Origin: Rapana venosa
Lineage: Eukaryota > Mollusca > Gastropoda > Neogastropoda > Muricidae
DNA: 64,000 nt
Assembly (NCBI GenBank): GCA_028751875.1
Contig: CM054138.1
Span: 36,566,748-36,630,747, forward strand
Direction of reading: 5' to 3'
The notes under the pieces are model-generated. The model searched no databases. It was not told the origin of the DNA and saw only the letters and a list, made by a program, of their open reading frames with translations. The translations under genes were made by a program, and so were the position numbers. Shown here piece after piece: positions 10,831-21,517 of the stretch (its first letter is position 1; the number at the start of each line of letters is the position of its first letter).

Positions 10831-10986
10831 CTCATTGACCAATTCCATTTTCTGCTGCAGCCGTGTGATCTTTTCCTGCTCCAGCTGTGACTCCTCTATA
10901 AGCTGTTGTGTCTCCAAATGGTAGCGTTTTTTCTCCAACTCCGCCTGCTCTTCTAGTTTCTTTTCTATCTGTTTGCGTTGCTCTGC
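10831..10986 (-). CDS. PNN: Pinin exon 7 (residues 169-220)
   Basis: The exon is 156 nt, 52 codons, phase 0 at both ends. The acceptor is atttttctcag and the donor is gag|gtaagagtcc. It encodes AEQRKQIEKKLEEQAELEKK and onward to KITRLQQKMELVNE, a continuous charged coiled coil. It corresponds to the human stretch RRQEIEQKLEVQAEEER through LLEQKVELAQL, the start of the Pinin_SDK_memA domain. The next exon should encode a sequence like EEWNEH followed by the conserved HLFYIPG; none is present to the left in this window. Confidence 0.93.
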
Positions 10987-11139
10987 CTGAGAAAAATAGT
11001 TTATTCTGAATAACTTAAGGACCTGAAACATTCCTGGAGCAATACATGTACATCTGAACTGAAAGACACACAAGCGAAATAGAATTAAAGAAAAATACAG
11101 AATCGAGAAACGAAAAGAGTGATTGACATTTTTTAACAC

Positions 11140-12410
11140 ACTTTCACCTAAGATTCACCTAAATATACACAGAATAGTAGCTAATGATTTTTAAAATAAA
11201 ATTTTTAATAAAAAACATAAACATATGCACATCATAGCAAAGAGGAAGAAAGAGAAAACAACTGGGAAGCAAGTACTAAAGACTTGCAGTTTAGGTCTTA
11301 GAAATCTTAAGGAAGACAAAGAAAATGTGGTTTCTCAGAATCAATTGAAATCATATTACCTCACAAATTTCAAGAAGAAAGTAAGAAATGGTGAACACTC
11401 ATTTTGCACGATGCAGTGGCTTTCTATGACAAAAACACGATGGTGGCTTGACTTCATGTGAAGCCAAGTCAGCAGAGTATCAATTTGTCTCTACAGCAAT
11501 GGTTGCATGGTCTTGTTATGTCAAAAATACACTAAAACAGTCAGATACGTCGCAATCGTTGAGTAATGAAGCAGTGTATCCAATAACACTAACGATGTTT
11601 GCTTCAATTGGATTGTGGTAACTTTCTGTGCAGTTTTTTCACTTTTAAAACAGACCTGCCTACCCTAGCAAATGAAAAATAGTATTTGAACTGGCCAAAA
11701 ATAGTATTTGACAACAAAAATAGTTTTCACAATCTTTCTTGCTCTTGAAATATTGTTATAATCATTGTTTATTTGGTGGTTCCAATTATGGCTTTGGTTC
11801 CTTTGCAGTGCTCTGCTTTTATGAAGAAGAGTGTGTTTTCAGAAAACTTACCATCTTCAACTTGTATTTGCGTTGAGTGTGAGTCAGTGAGTGAGTGTGT
11901 GTGCATGTGTCTGTAAGGATTTTTTAGGACCTCAGTACGACCTTCTTCAAAAAATCATTTAATTCAAACAAAGTTCAGTAAGTTTAAAGCTCAAAATAAA
12001 ATTATATTTTCAGCTATTTTCTGTTATCTTCTTCATAAGACATCAATATTTTTGCTCCAATTAATCCCAAAATAAAATGTGACTCAGAGTATTCAATTAG
12101 CATAGAATGCTACACACTAAAACTAAGAGATCATGAAAGCTCACCTGTCCATTCATTGTATCTCTTGCTTCTCAAATTCTAAATAAGTTTAGAGCTCTGT
12201 TATATTTTGCCCTTTTTTTCAGGACACTGTTTTCAATACCATGTGCCTACTCAGTGATAAACATAGCAAAGTTTCATCCTACTGGGTAACAGGGGGGAGG
12301 GGGGAGGAGATGGGTAGAGGAGAGGGAGGAAGGCCGACAGTACCACTAAGGGCACAGATTTTCACATTACAAGGGCAGCGACAGTGGATATAAACAATTT
12401 CTGTAAGGAA
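11140..12410. other. Pinin intron 6 sequence, mostly unclassified
   Basis: AT-rich DNA with no convincing exon. A 15-bp terminal motif, cagacctgcctaccc, at 11651-11665 pairs with its near inverse at 15270-15284. A small direct repeat containing aaaatagtatttga lies at 11680-11715. A short GT-rich tract lies near 11885-11915. Nothing else is supported. Confidence 0.4.
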
Positions 12411-12419
12411 TGAGAGAAC

Positions 12420-12668
12420 ACTGTGTGTGTGTGTGTGACAGAGAGAGAGGAGAGGGAATGTGTATGTGAGAGTGTGTGTGTGAGTATGTGAGTGTGAGTG
12501 AGTGTGTGTGTGTGTTGTTTGTGTGTGAAAGAAAGACAGAAAGAGACAGACAGACAGAAAGAAAGAAAGAAAAAAAAGAAAGAAAAGAGAGAAAGTGTGT
12601 GTTTGAGAGAGAGAGGGGGGGGGGGGGGGGAAGAGGAGAGGGAGGGAGAGAGAGTGCATGAGAGAAAG

Positions 12669-12764
<96 letters not shown>

Positions 12765-12796
12765 GTGTGTGTGTGTGTGTGTTGTGTGTGAGAAAT
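12420..12796. repeat. Compound (GT)n/(GA)n/(GAAA)n/G-tract microsatellite
   Basis: It contains alternating pure (GT)n and (GA)n runs, a gaaagaaagaaa block and a poly-G run near 12615. It joins directly to the (TGACAT)-like 3' tail of the R3 element at 12797. All overlapping ORFs are low-complexity. Confidence 0.95.
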
Positions 12797-13035
12797 GACA
12801 ATGACAATGACAACAGTTTATTGTGATAAGCATCATCGCCCATTCACAAGGGGACAGTGGGATGGGGATTGGGCACAAAACACAGAATCAACGAAAAGCA
12901 TAATTAATTAATGACAGCCCAAACAGTCTTCATGACATGGATTCCATATCATTGTTCTATATACACATAATGTCATTCATCGGACCACAGTTTCTTCATG
13001 TTGTTAAGTCAGTCCGGAAGTGTACAACACATTAA

Positions 13036-13592
13036 TCAAGAAACATCTTTGTAAACATTTCCCTTCAACACAGCAGTGGTCCTAGCAGTGCACTGTCTCA
13101 TGTCACGTAGCATGAAGTGGACATCTTCAGCCTTCTCCGTCATTTGCTGCAACCTTTCCATTACATCTGCCAGTGTAACAGTCTCTTCCCTTTCGCAGCT
13201 TTCATCCCCATCTTCCATAAACCCCCACACTCTGCTCCTGTTACATTCTCTGCACACTCTTCCTCACTCTCATTCTCCCCACACCCTTCCCCACTCTCAC
13301 CTTCTACACCCTCTCCCTCACTCTCCCTCTCTGCACGCACTTCTCTGTCATTTTCTGCTTGCATCACATCCCTACCTTTCTTCACATGCTTTTCGTGATT
13401 TTCCACACCCTCCTTCCCCATTTCACAATCTCCCTCTTCATTCCTGTTATCATGGACACAATCTTTGATTCCATTTATGTAACTACAACCACACTCTTTT
13501 GCTACATTCACAATTTCACCACATGATTCATTTCTTACATTTTTGTCAAATGAAATTGTCACTGTCTGTCTGTCAGTGTCATCCATTATCAT
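13036..13592 (-). pseudogene. R3 second frame: acidic protein with coiled-coil end
   Basis: It starts MIMDDTDRQTVTISF and becomes very Glu/Gly/Cys-rich. A one-base shift near 13250 is needed to pass into the frame MEDGDESCEREETVTLADV followed by MERLQQMTEKAEDVHFMLRD, a short coiled coil ending at the stop at 13036. The ATG overlaps the stop of the preceding frame as ATGA. No family is recognised. The acidic repeats may simply have grown by slippage. Confidence 0.4.
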
Positions 13593-14005
13593 GTCAATAC
13601 TTTGTTCCTTTTGACAGTGGCTTGAAAGGGAGGGCAGTGGGTCTCATACACAAACATGTCCGTAGCAGTGTTGTTGTCAGAATGGCCTGTAGTATAGCAC
13701 AATCTAGGCGGGGTGGGTAGAAACAAACCCGAGGGGGATGAAACTTGTTCATTCACTTTCTTCTGGTTGTTATTTCTATACCTTTCTGCTCTTATTTTGT
13801 CTCTATTCACCTGAGACGGACACTTCTTGCGATACATTGCCTGTTGAACTGGAGTAACAGGGGAATGGCTGGCGGCGTTACTTGTCAATTGAATCACAAC
13901 AGTTTGATGTTCTCGCCCATCCACTTTGAATGAAGACACCGTCTGTTCATGCAACACTGCGTTCAACATGCCCTCCAAGGTTACAGGGAGGCCCACAACT
14001 GGCAT
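13589..14005 (-). CDS. R3 first frame: basic protein of unknown function
   Basis: The 138-residue frame begins MPVVGLPVTLEGMLNAVL and contains a basic stretch, YRKKCPSQVNRDKIRAERYR. It ends NKVLT with the stop codon inside an ATGA overlap with the next frame. Basic stretches like this occur in retroelement ORF1-type proteins. Upstream, the frame runs into the R4 microsatellite region, so the true 5' end is unclear. I do not recognise a domain. Confidence 0.4.
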   Translation of the reverse strand: MPVVGLPVTLEGMLNAVLHEQTVSSFKVDGREHQTVVIQLTSNAASHSPVTPVQQAMYRKKCPSQVNRDKIRAERYRNNNQKKVNEQVSSPSGLFLPTPPRLCYTTGHSDNNTATDMFVYETHCPPFQATVKRNKVLT

Positions 14006-14099
14006 TTTGAACAGGAATTGTTGAAGAAAAGGAAAAACTTACAGGAGCTGGAGAGAAAGCGTCTTGCTGGCAGCCAAGCAAGGGAAGCCACTCCGAAAA

Positions 14100-14143
14100 G
14101 AGAGAGAGAGAGAGTATGTGTGTGTGAGAGAGTGTGTGTGTGT

Positions 14144-14202
<59 letters not shown>

Positions 14203-14269
14203 AGATGGAGAGAGGAGAGATGGGTGGGTGGGGAGAGTGTGTGTGTGGTGTGGTGTGTGTGGTGTGTGT

Positions 14270-14310
<41 letters not shown>

Positions 14311-14449
14311 AAGAGAGTGCATGTGTGTGAGAGAGAGAGAGTGAGAGAGAGGAAGTGTTTGTGTGTGTTTGAGAGAGAGGGAGAGAGAGAGAGAGAGAGG
14401 GGGGGGGGGGGGGAGAGTGTGTGTGTGTAGGTGTGTGTGTGTGTGAGAG

Positions 14450-14528
<79 letters not shown>

Positions 14529-15140
14529 TGTGTTGTGTGTGTGAGAGAGAGAGAGAGAGCATGTGTGTATGTGAGAGCATGTGAGAGCATGTGTGTGTGT
14601 GTGTGTGTGAGTGAGAGAGTGTGTGTGTGAGAAAGAGAGAAAGAGAGAGAGAGAGGGAGGGGAGAGAGGGAGGGGGAAGAGGGAGGGGGAAGAGGGAGGA
14701 AAGAGAGAGAGAGAGAGTGTGTGTGAAGGAGAGAAAGAAAGTGCATGTGTGTGAGAGAGAGAAAGAGAGGGAGGGAGGGGGGGCTGTCCATGAAAAATAA
14801 GGGGGAAGCTGGTAGGCCTGCTATATAAACATGGCTTTGACAGGGCGACAACAGTTGCTGTAGGGTTTCTATTGATAAAAAAGGGGACCCCTTGCACTCT
14901 GACCCACACATGGCTGTGAAAGTTCCCCACCCCTTCTTCCTAGTAACCCTCTTCACCCATCTGCCTTGTATATATTATAGAGCTGCTGGGCATCCCTTTC
15001 TTGAAATCATATTCATGGCTGATACTTTCCATGTGGCCCCCCTTCTTTCAACAGATTAAAGTTCACTATTACTGGCGACCTCTAACACAGACAAGGGAAG
15101 TAATTGGCATGGAAGAGTTACATCCCTTAAGCCTTAAACC
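14100..15140 (+). mobile_element. R4 repeat, copy 2, with a giant compound microsatellite
   Basis: Positions 14100-14785 are (GA)n/(GT)n blocks, including a pure (GT) run of about 70 bases near 14450-14520. After 14785 the R4 unique part follows (ctgtccatgaaaaataaggg through gaagagttacatccctta). The TTAA at the R4 end is unoccupied here. An ORF of 327 residues on the minus strand across this region is only His/Thr/Ser/Leu repeat translation. Confidence 0.65.
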
Positions 15141-15289
15141 CTTTGCTGTAGTTTCACTTTTTTCTCCCATTTTGTTTTTTTGTTTTTTGTTGTGGTTGTC
15201 AAAATCGTATTTTTATCAGCAAAGTCATATTTGGGGTAAAAAAGTCATAAAAATATGATAAAATCGCACGGGTACGCAGGTCTGTAAAA

Positions 15290-15777
15290 ATATTGCATAA
15301 TTCTTACCTCGTCATCTCCGTCATTGTTTAATTCTACAAATTATGCCTATCAAACTCCTCCTCATAGTCAGCACTGACAACAAGCTGTTAAACACCTCAT
15401 GAAATTCAGGCGCTAATTTGGCCACCATTTTTCATGAGGATAAGAGATGGATGATTGAGATTGGTTAGAAAAACCCAAAACAAACCCCAACAAAAATACC
15501 CCCTAAACAAATCAAAATTCCTGCTGCTTGTGTGTATAGAATGACCTTCAAGCCTTTCTGCGACCCTGCCATGGCCTTATCACAATGAGTGACCTTTCTA
15601 AGTAAAAGTGACATAACCTAGGTCATCCTGGATTATTCCAGGATTTACTATGCAGACTAGCCAGGTTGTCTCAGAGTAATCTGGGAATCGCACTACTTGG
15701 GTCAAAATGCAATGTAATACCTTCTATTGATGAGTATCAACTTCTGAGGAGGGAGACAGAAACTACAGAACTCTCAC
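15290..15777. other. Pinin intron 6 sequence, nothing recognised
   Basis: Moderately AT-rich DNA without repeats that I can match elsewhere in the window and without open frames of note. Confidence 0.4.
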
Positions 15778-15853
15778 CTTGCGATCCTCAGCTCTCGCTT
15801 CTGTTTTAAATTTTTGTAGTGTCCCCAGCAGCAAACCAAACATCCGACGATTC
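15778..15853 (-). CDS. PNN: Pinin exon 6 (residues 144-168)
   Basis: The exon is 76 nt; it completes an Arg codon from exon 5 and ends in phase 0. The acceptor is cttttgctgcag and the donor is cgcaag|gtgagagtt. It encodes NRRMFGLLLGTLQKFKTEAR and EDRK. This is the most conserved block of animal pinin; the human counterpart reads NRRIFGLLMGTLQKFK. It anchors the identification of the whole exon chain. Confidence 0.96.
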
Positions 15854-15926
15854 CTGCAGCAAAAGAGGTCTGACTTATTAGTTTTCACCCTTGCTTAGAG
15901 GAAAGACATGAATTCATTCACAGAAA

Positions 15927-16205
15927 GGGGACGGGATAGCCTAGTGGTTAGTGTGCTATAATTGCAATCTGATGAACTGGGATCAATCCCAGGTTTCAGC
16001 TACCACTGAGACATCAGTTCAAGGGGATTTTTTTCTCCTGGAATTAACATCAGTGCCAACTCCATTTCCCCGAAAATCCTTTGGATGAGACTATAAAGCA
16101 AGGTCCCATGTGCAAGCGTATGCAGAACAACTTGCACGCCTGTTAAAACCCGTTCCACCTTTTGGAAGACTAGGCCATTGTGTGCAGATGGGAACGGACG
16201 GCAAA
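15927..16205 (+). mobile_element. SINE-1 copy, tRNA-like head plus body
   Basis: It starts gggacgggatagcctagtgg, with an A-box-like tagcctagtgg, and carries a decayed B box, ggatcaatccc. The conserved central block follows (tttggatgagactataaagc). It is truncated before the usual 3' tail and diverged. It lies in pinin intron 5. Confidence 0.8.
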
Positions 16206-16682
16206 AATTAAAAAAACACAGATGGTGTCGTGTTAAGACATCATCTTCAATGTCAGAATTCGGCTCTTTAATGGTGGGCAGAAATGGCTGCATACACAAA
16301 ATCTCACCATTGGTAAACCTTGAAGCACTAGCCGAGAACAGGAAAAAAAATTCACAGCAAAACATAGTTAATTTACCAACAAAATATTAGCATTCAATTT
16401 AAATATTTCCATTCAATTTTTCATTTTGTAATATGTTTTGTTTACCTACTATAACTAATACAAGTTCTGATTAGTAATCATGCTGTAATGGCCAATTTTA
16501 GTGGCACACCATCTCCCTGGCATGATCCACTTATTCTGACCAATCATAAATTCTCCCATGACAAACAACAGGTTTAATATGCATTTTTGATTTGCAAAGG
16601 GGATTAATCCACCTCTTACACACACGCGCGCGCACGCACACACACACACACATACTCTTTCTCAGGGAGATAAATAAAAAAT

Positions 16683-16723
<41 letters not shown>

Positions 16724-16872
16724 TATACTTAATCACCAGATGGTGTTGCCAACTGCCTGTAGGATTCTTTTGAAGGCTTCATTCTGACTTTTTGGGCTGA
16801 AGGAAAGATGTAATATGTTTTACCACACAGCTGGTCAGCAAAACATTTAAAAGGCTGAAAAATACAAGTCCC
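16206..16872. other. Pinin intron 5 sequence with (CA)n and (TA)n tracts
   Basis: A (CA)n tract lies at 16618-16653 and a (TA)n tract at 16686-16730. The remainder is AT-rich, with no gene seen. Confidence 0.5.
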
Positions 16873-17985
16873 TTAACCCTAGTGGCGCGGTTCCCAGAAT
16901 ATTCCGGTAAAGGCGGGTCTAAGCTGTGTGGCGGATCCAATATTCCAGGATGACGTGGGTGATCATAGTTGAAAGCTTACTTTCGCTTTCAAAGGTCAGC
17001 CAATGAATGTTAAGGCCGTTGTAGGCCCGCAGAAAGGGGTGAAGGTCTTTTGACACACACAAGCAACGAAGAATCTGATTGGTTAAGAGTGTATTTTAAT
17101 TTTTTTTCGGACCAGCCGAGATCGTCTTCAACAAAAATGGTGGCTAGCGTTTGCACTAGAATTTCTTCAAGCGTTTTTCGAGCTTTTTTACAAAATTGAC
17201 AGCGAGGAGGAGTTTTAGAGGCTGGATTTGGTTGAAATAAACAATGAGAGAGACAATGAGGTAAGGATTGTGGAATATTTTTTTAAAACTTGGTAAAAAT
17301 CGATCGCGATCGGACTGAATCGAGCGGTGCTAGTTTTGCTGGATGGACTTCTTCGCTACTCGGCGATTTCGACGTCACAGATTGTTTTACTTTATTTTGA
17401 CGCAACGAGGCTTCGAAATAACTGTTGTTGAGTCAAATCGCTGTGCTGCTGAGTACTTTGCATCACATGAAATCAAGCGATCTTTGTATTTTCGTCATAG
17501 AAAGCCACCACTTCGCACATTCCGCCATGATGGTCGCGATGGCGTGGATCCTGTCGCTGAACTTTTCCGAGTATTTGGTGACCGATAAAGCGATACAAAC
17601 TCTTATTTTTTTAAAACTAATGTCAAGAAATAGTGTTTACCTAATCATGACATTTATGCACCGCAAGAACTTTTTGCTTATCGTGTTAAAATCGATCCGG
17701 GGCCCTGACGGTGGAACAGTGATCGGTAGTGCGCACACGATTTTTTTTATAATTTTTTTTTTTTACATAATCATAAACACTACACACTATTATAAAATTA
17801 TACTCATTTAAAAGCATATTATCTGTTCTTTCCAGTGATTTATAGCTTAACACATTTAATTCATTTTTATATATCAATATCAAGGGTTGTTTGAGCCCAC
17901 CCTGCTCCAAAACAATGCTAGCCAATGTTAATTCAGCCAATAGAAGTGAGGCTTGTTGCTGTCTATTTAGCGCTACTAGGGTTAA
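16873..17985. mobile_element. piggyBac-like TTAA element (1.1 kb)
   Basis: It begins TTAACCCTAGTGGCGC and ends with the inverse of TTAACCCTAGTAGCGC, matching 15 of 16. Each end starts with TTAA, the piggyBac target. An internal plus-strand frame at 17343-17588 contains VVESNRCAAEYFASHEIK, which is reminiscent of the N-terminal part of piggyBac transposase domains, followed by frameshifts. It is probably a decayed, shortened element in pinin intron 5. Confidence 0.65.
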
Positions 17986-18272
17986 TATTGTAGTAACCAA
18001 GAAAACTGATCTAGAGCCAACATATGGTCACAGTTGTTATCAGACTGTCATGGTCTAATATATATGATACTAGGAATAAAGATGAAAACAAATCTGATAA
18101 TTTGTTGTGTTTTCATACAGCCTTGACTGCCTGGTCACCTCTTTTGAGATAGGAGTGAATCTCTTTATCCATGATTACAACAATTGAAAAACATTTCACA
18201 AACTTTACATTTTCAGTGAATTCTGAAGGAGAACAGTTGGGAATAAAGTGTGTATAAATGTATAATCCATAC

Positions 18273-18370
18273 CTCTGCAGTCCCTCCCTGTCCCTGCTCT
18301 GTTGTGCCAGGGTGTCCTCACGGCTACGGGAGTCTCTAGAGGTAGCTACAACTGACGAGTGGACAGACAA
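18273..18370 (-). CDS. PNN: Pinin exon 5 (residues 111-143)
   Basis: The exon is 98 nt, starting in phase 0 and ending two bases into an Arg codon. The acceptor is cattctgttgcag and the donor is ctgcagag|gtatggatt. It encodes LSVHSSVVATSRDSRSREDT and then LAQQSRDREGLQ. SSVVATS is shared with vertebrate pinin (LQSSVVATSKERTRRDL). An ORF reading from 18484 through this exon has no real start there, because the upstream part is repeat R2. Confidence 0.95.
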
Positions 18371-18403
18371 CTGCAACAGAATGTCATTCAAACACTTCAA
18401 TCT

Positions 18404-18728
18404 CAGGCATGATACTGAAGGAAATGTGTTTTTCCCTGAAATGGTTTGGGGATCCAGGGGGCATTTGACCCCTGGTGGGGTCAAGGGGCAGAGCCCCTTA
18501 TGGGGGTCAGGGGCATTGCTCCCTGAAGCTGAAGGTTTTTCAGTAATTCTAGGCTGTAAAAAGTCTCTCTTTGAATTAATTTCAGTTCTTCAAACTAAGC
18601 CATCTCTGCCCTAAAATAAACTCTCCTTTATCAGTCATTTCTTCAACCCAAACGAGATTTTATACCCAAGTAATCATATAGCAAAAATATGGGCATATCT
18701 AGACAAATCTACACTACAAAAAATAGAG
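18404..18728 (+). repeat. R2 interspersed repeat, copy 2
   Basis: It is colinear with 8112-8445 and differs by scattered substitutions and small indels. The GC-rich hairpin cluster near 18465-18535 is preserved in position. It ends in the GA-rich tail region of LINE-A copy 2. Confidence 0.8.
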
Positions 18729-19151
18729 TAAGAAACAGAAAGAAAGAAAAAGAGAGAAAGGAGAGAGAGAGTGAGAGAGAACTCAAACTCGAAAGATTTA
18801 TTCACAAAAAGGCCATTGGCCCATACATGAGGGGGGAGAGGTGCTGAGCTGCTTAGTATTTTATTGAGAAAAATAAGGAAGCACACAAAAAAAAATGTTA
18901 TTGTATAACCACAACCACCATAATAAAAATCAGTTACCAAAAATATGGCTTAAGAAACCAAAATATCTCTTATTCTAAAGGCTTTACACAAATATAAAGC
19001 AAGGCTGCGCACAATCTCAGGGTGACTAGATGCCATGAATAGACAGAATCTAAATAAATTAGGCTGTCTACTATACCTTACCGGAATGTAATTCTGTCTT
19101 ACATCTTCTAATACTGGACAGCACAGCACAAAATGCACTTCATCTTCCACT

Positions 19152-19383
19152 GTTTCCTTCGGATGAGACTATAAACCGAGGTCCCGTGTGCGAACGCACG
19201 CAGAACATCTTGCGCACACGTTAAATCCTGTTTCGCTTTTCGTAAGAGTAGGCCATTGTGTGCCGGTGGGGACAGATGACAGAAATCACAAATCCGCATA
19301 CACATGGGGACTGGATGTAAAAAAGCACATAAGTGCTTATTCCATTATCCTCGATATAAAAGAATTTTTTTTTTAAATAGCAA
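19152..19383 (+). mobile_element. SINE-1 copy, 5'-truncated, inside LINE-A copy 2
   Basis: It starts within the conserved block ccttcggatgagactataaa and runs to the normal 3' end, ttattccattatcctcgata then a T-rich tail. It interrupts the LINE-A C-terminal zinc-knuckle region, which is continuous in copy 3. Confidence 0.85.
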
Positions 19384-20005
19384 CCTGAGGTCATCATCAT
19401 CATCATGTTCTATATATCTAAATTTATGAACATTTATGTCTGATACACCAAGTCTAAACTTAGACATAATTCTTTTCAAATGTATGTACATATCAAGCTT
19501 TAGATAAGGTTTGACATTGTGTGAACCTAGAAATTATCTGTACATTTGAAATCTTTCACTGTTTTGTATATGACCACTCCACTGCTGCCAACGGCAGTCA
19601 ATCAGTCTTTGCCTGAAAACCTTGATAAACTCTCTACAATTTCTGACACCATGATTGAGCCAAACAAACCCAAGTTCACATAAACAGGTACGTATTTGTT
19701 AAGCCCAGGTGCTTTTCCCCTTGACATCTAGATCATAAAGCATCTTGTAAGACTTAAAAGGTAACCTGCACTCATCCATATGCAGAATCTTAATCCAATA
19801 TCTAATGCATCTTACAGCAGCATTAACAGAGAGAGGAGATCTATTGGTTTCACTATACACAAGATCATTAGGTGTACGTCTATCTAAGCCTAAAAACTGC
19901 TTTAAAGCAAAGAGGTGTACTGATTCACAATATGTTACAGCTGCATCCAGTCCCCAAATTTCCGTGCCATATAACACAGTGGGTTGTATTTGTGCATCAA
20001 ATATC

Positions 20006-21517
20006 TTAACCCTCTTGTTGTTGGATTCTACAGAGCTAAACTGCCTGTAGATTTTGAATTCTTTGAAGGTTTTCTACCTACATCTGACTTACTTTACTCC
20101 TAAGACAATTGTGTGTGTGCATGACAAGTTATCAAGCTGAAATTTTGTCACAAGCTAGGTATGTCTTTGTACTTTTATGTGTCTGGTCACCAGATGTCTT
20201 GTCATTGTCACCTTATTTGTCACCAATCACAGGTAAAAGTATGGTATATATGATAAAACAGCAAATCCTGCATAGATTCGACAATAGTTCAAGTCAAGTC
20301 AAGTCAAAAACACTTTAATCATCCCATAAAGGGCAATTACAATTCATGCATGTTAGTGTTGAATAAGGAACTGATACCCAGCTGATGTGTTTACCAATAC
20401 TTATGCGCAATAGTACTTCAAGGATGTGTCACACAATGTCCCCATAGCACCTGTTGTTTTATGGTATGTCTGGAGGAGACAGAAGTTTTGTTGAACTATT
20501 TTTTCTTTTGAAAACAAGTCATATTCAATCAACATGTGACCTTTATACTGCAGTTCATATCTGGGTGTGCTACCACACATTTGTTAAGTGTACAGAAGTG
20601 TATTATTGTACATGACTATCACACTGTCACCAGTGTCAAAGCACAGGTGTGACAAATTCGAAACAACACAGAACTTCTGTAATTTTTAATGTTGGTAGTC
20701 TCTAAAGTAGTCGTAGTGGTGGTACAGGGTCACATCACATCACAAAAAGCACAAGTTATGGATGTGTGTGTGTGTGGGGGGGGGGGAGGGGGGGTACCCA
20801 TTGCTCTCACCTGTCGAACCTTGGCAGACCGGAGACCTATTTTATTTTCCTTCTTGCTATTTTCATTATCAGCATATCTGTTCGTTTCTGCCATTGCAGT
20901 TTCAAAGCAAAAGTGCTGGTAATAATGAGAAAACAGTCAAAAGGCATCGTTTTCACGCGTCTATGCCGCGGACCAGCCGGGAGGTCAAATTTCTCCACAG
21001 TCGGTGTGTGTAGCACAGGTCAGGAATGTGCCGTGTAGCACATTATTTTCAGGCTCACTCTTCTCCCTAACTGCAGCATTTCCTTCCTCCTCTTCCTCGT
21101 CAGCGTTTAATATCAGACTCACTTAACAATTCTCGTTCAAATGTTTCTACTTCCAAGACAATAACATTCAATTTATCGTCTCGCTAATCAGATGAATCGT
21201 CTGCTACTAAAGAAAACGCCATTTTTTTTCGCCACGCTGCACCATTGAAAAGCGTTCCGTCGCTGGTTGTTATTTCTTCCTTCCCTCCCCACTACTCGCA
21301 TGTTAGTGGTCTAAATTTATCACTGCCACCCTCTGACACCCTCCCTGCATCGCCCCACCAATTTTCAAACACATCGTGTGAAAACCACGAGATCTGTGTG
21401 TGATCGGAAAAGTACTGCCCACGTGTGTAGCACCAACTGTCGGCTGCGGTCGTATTGGAATCTAGCGGCAGCCACCGTTACTGTCGGCTGCGGCCGGATC
21501 GGGGACAAGAGGGTTAA
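20006..21517. mobile_element. piggyBac-like TTAA element inside LINE-A copy 2 (1.5 kb)
   Basis: It begins TTAACCCTCTTGT and ends with the exact inverse of those 13 bases; both ends carry TTAA. On the minus strand near its right end there is a decayed acidic N-terminus, MAFSLVADDSSD then VETFERELLSE, and a Glu run (about 21040-21225), as in piggyBac transposases. Removing it and one TTAA rejoins the LINE-A RT region (compare copy 1 near 2010-2030). A smaller LINE 3' fragment is nested inside at about 20285-20660. Confidence 0.75.
20285..20660 (-). mobile_element. LINE 3'-end fragment with (TTGAC)n tail
   Basis: Read on the minus strand it ends ccctttatgggatgattaaa, then gtgttt and three ttgac units. 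Upstream is a short open stretch, YELQYKGHMLIEYDLFSKEK. The tail type matches the (CTTGA)n tail of the LINE ending at 50458, but the body is not clearly the same family. Confidence 0.5.

Larger units (their letters stand above)
12797..14100 (-). mobile_element. R3 retroelement-like unit with two coding frames
   Basis: The minus-strand 3' end reads ttgtcattgtcattgtcatt and abuts a microsatellite. The 3' UTR with tgcccaatccccatcccact closely resembles 31180-31500, so this is an interspersed family. Coding segments lie upstream on the same strand (13589-14005, 13036-13592). It looks like a 5'-truncated or non-autonomous LINE. No reverse transcriptase is visible and the family is not recognised. 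Confidence 0.5.
11651..15284. mobile_element. Possible hAT-like element bounded by CAGACCTGC inverted ends
   Basis: Left end cagacctgcctaccc and right end gggtacgcaggtctg are inverted repeats matching 14 of 15 bases, and CAG-starting termini are typical of hAT transposons. Both ends have similar subterminal AT-rich motifs (atagtatttgac and, inverted, atacgattttgac). The flanks share only taaaa, so a clean 8-bp duplication is not seen. R3, R4 copy 2 and microsatellites lie inside. No transposase is recognised. Confidence 0.35.

Noticed and set aside
13947..14956. Long minus-strand ORFs of 300 or more residues
   Set aside because: They translate (GT)n/(GA)n microsatellites into His/Thr and Ser/Leu runs. 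The same happens at 8704-9514, 12279-12878, 25431-26040, 30501-30827, 31524-31841 and 57609-58098.
18113..18484. 123-residue ORF containing pinin exon 5
   Set aside because: Only 18273-18370 has splice sites and conservation; the rest is intron and R2 repeat.
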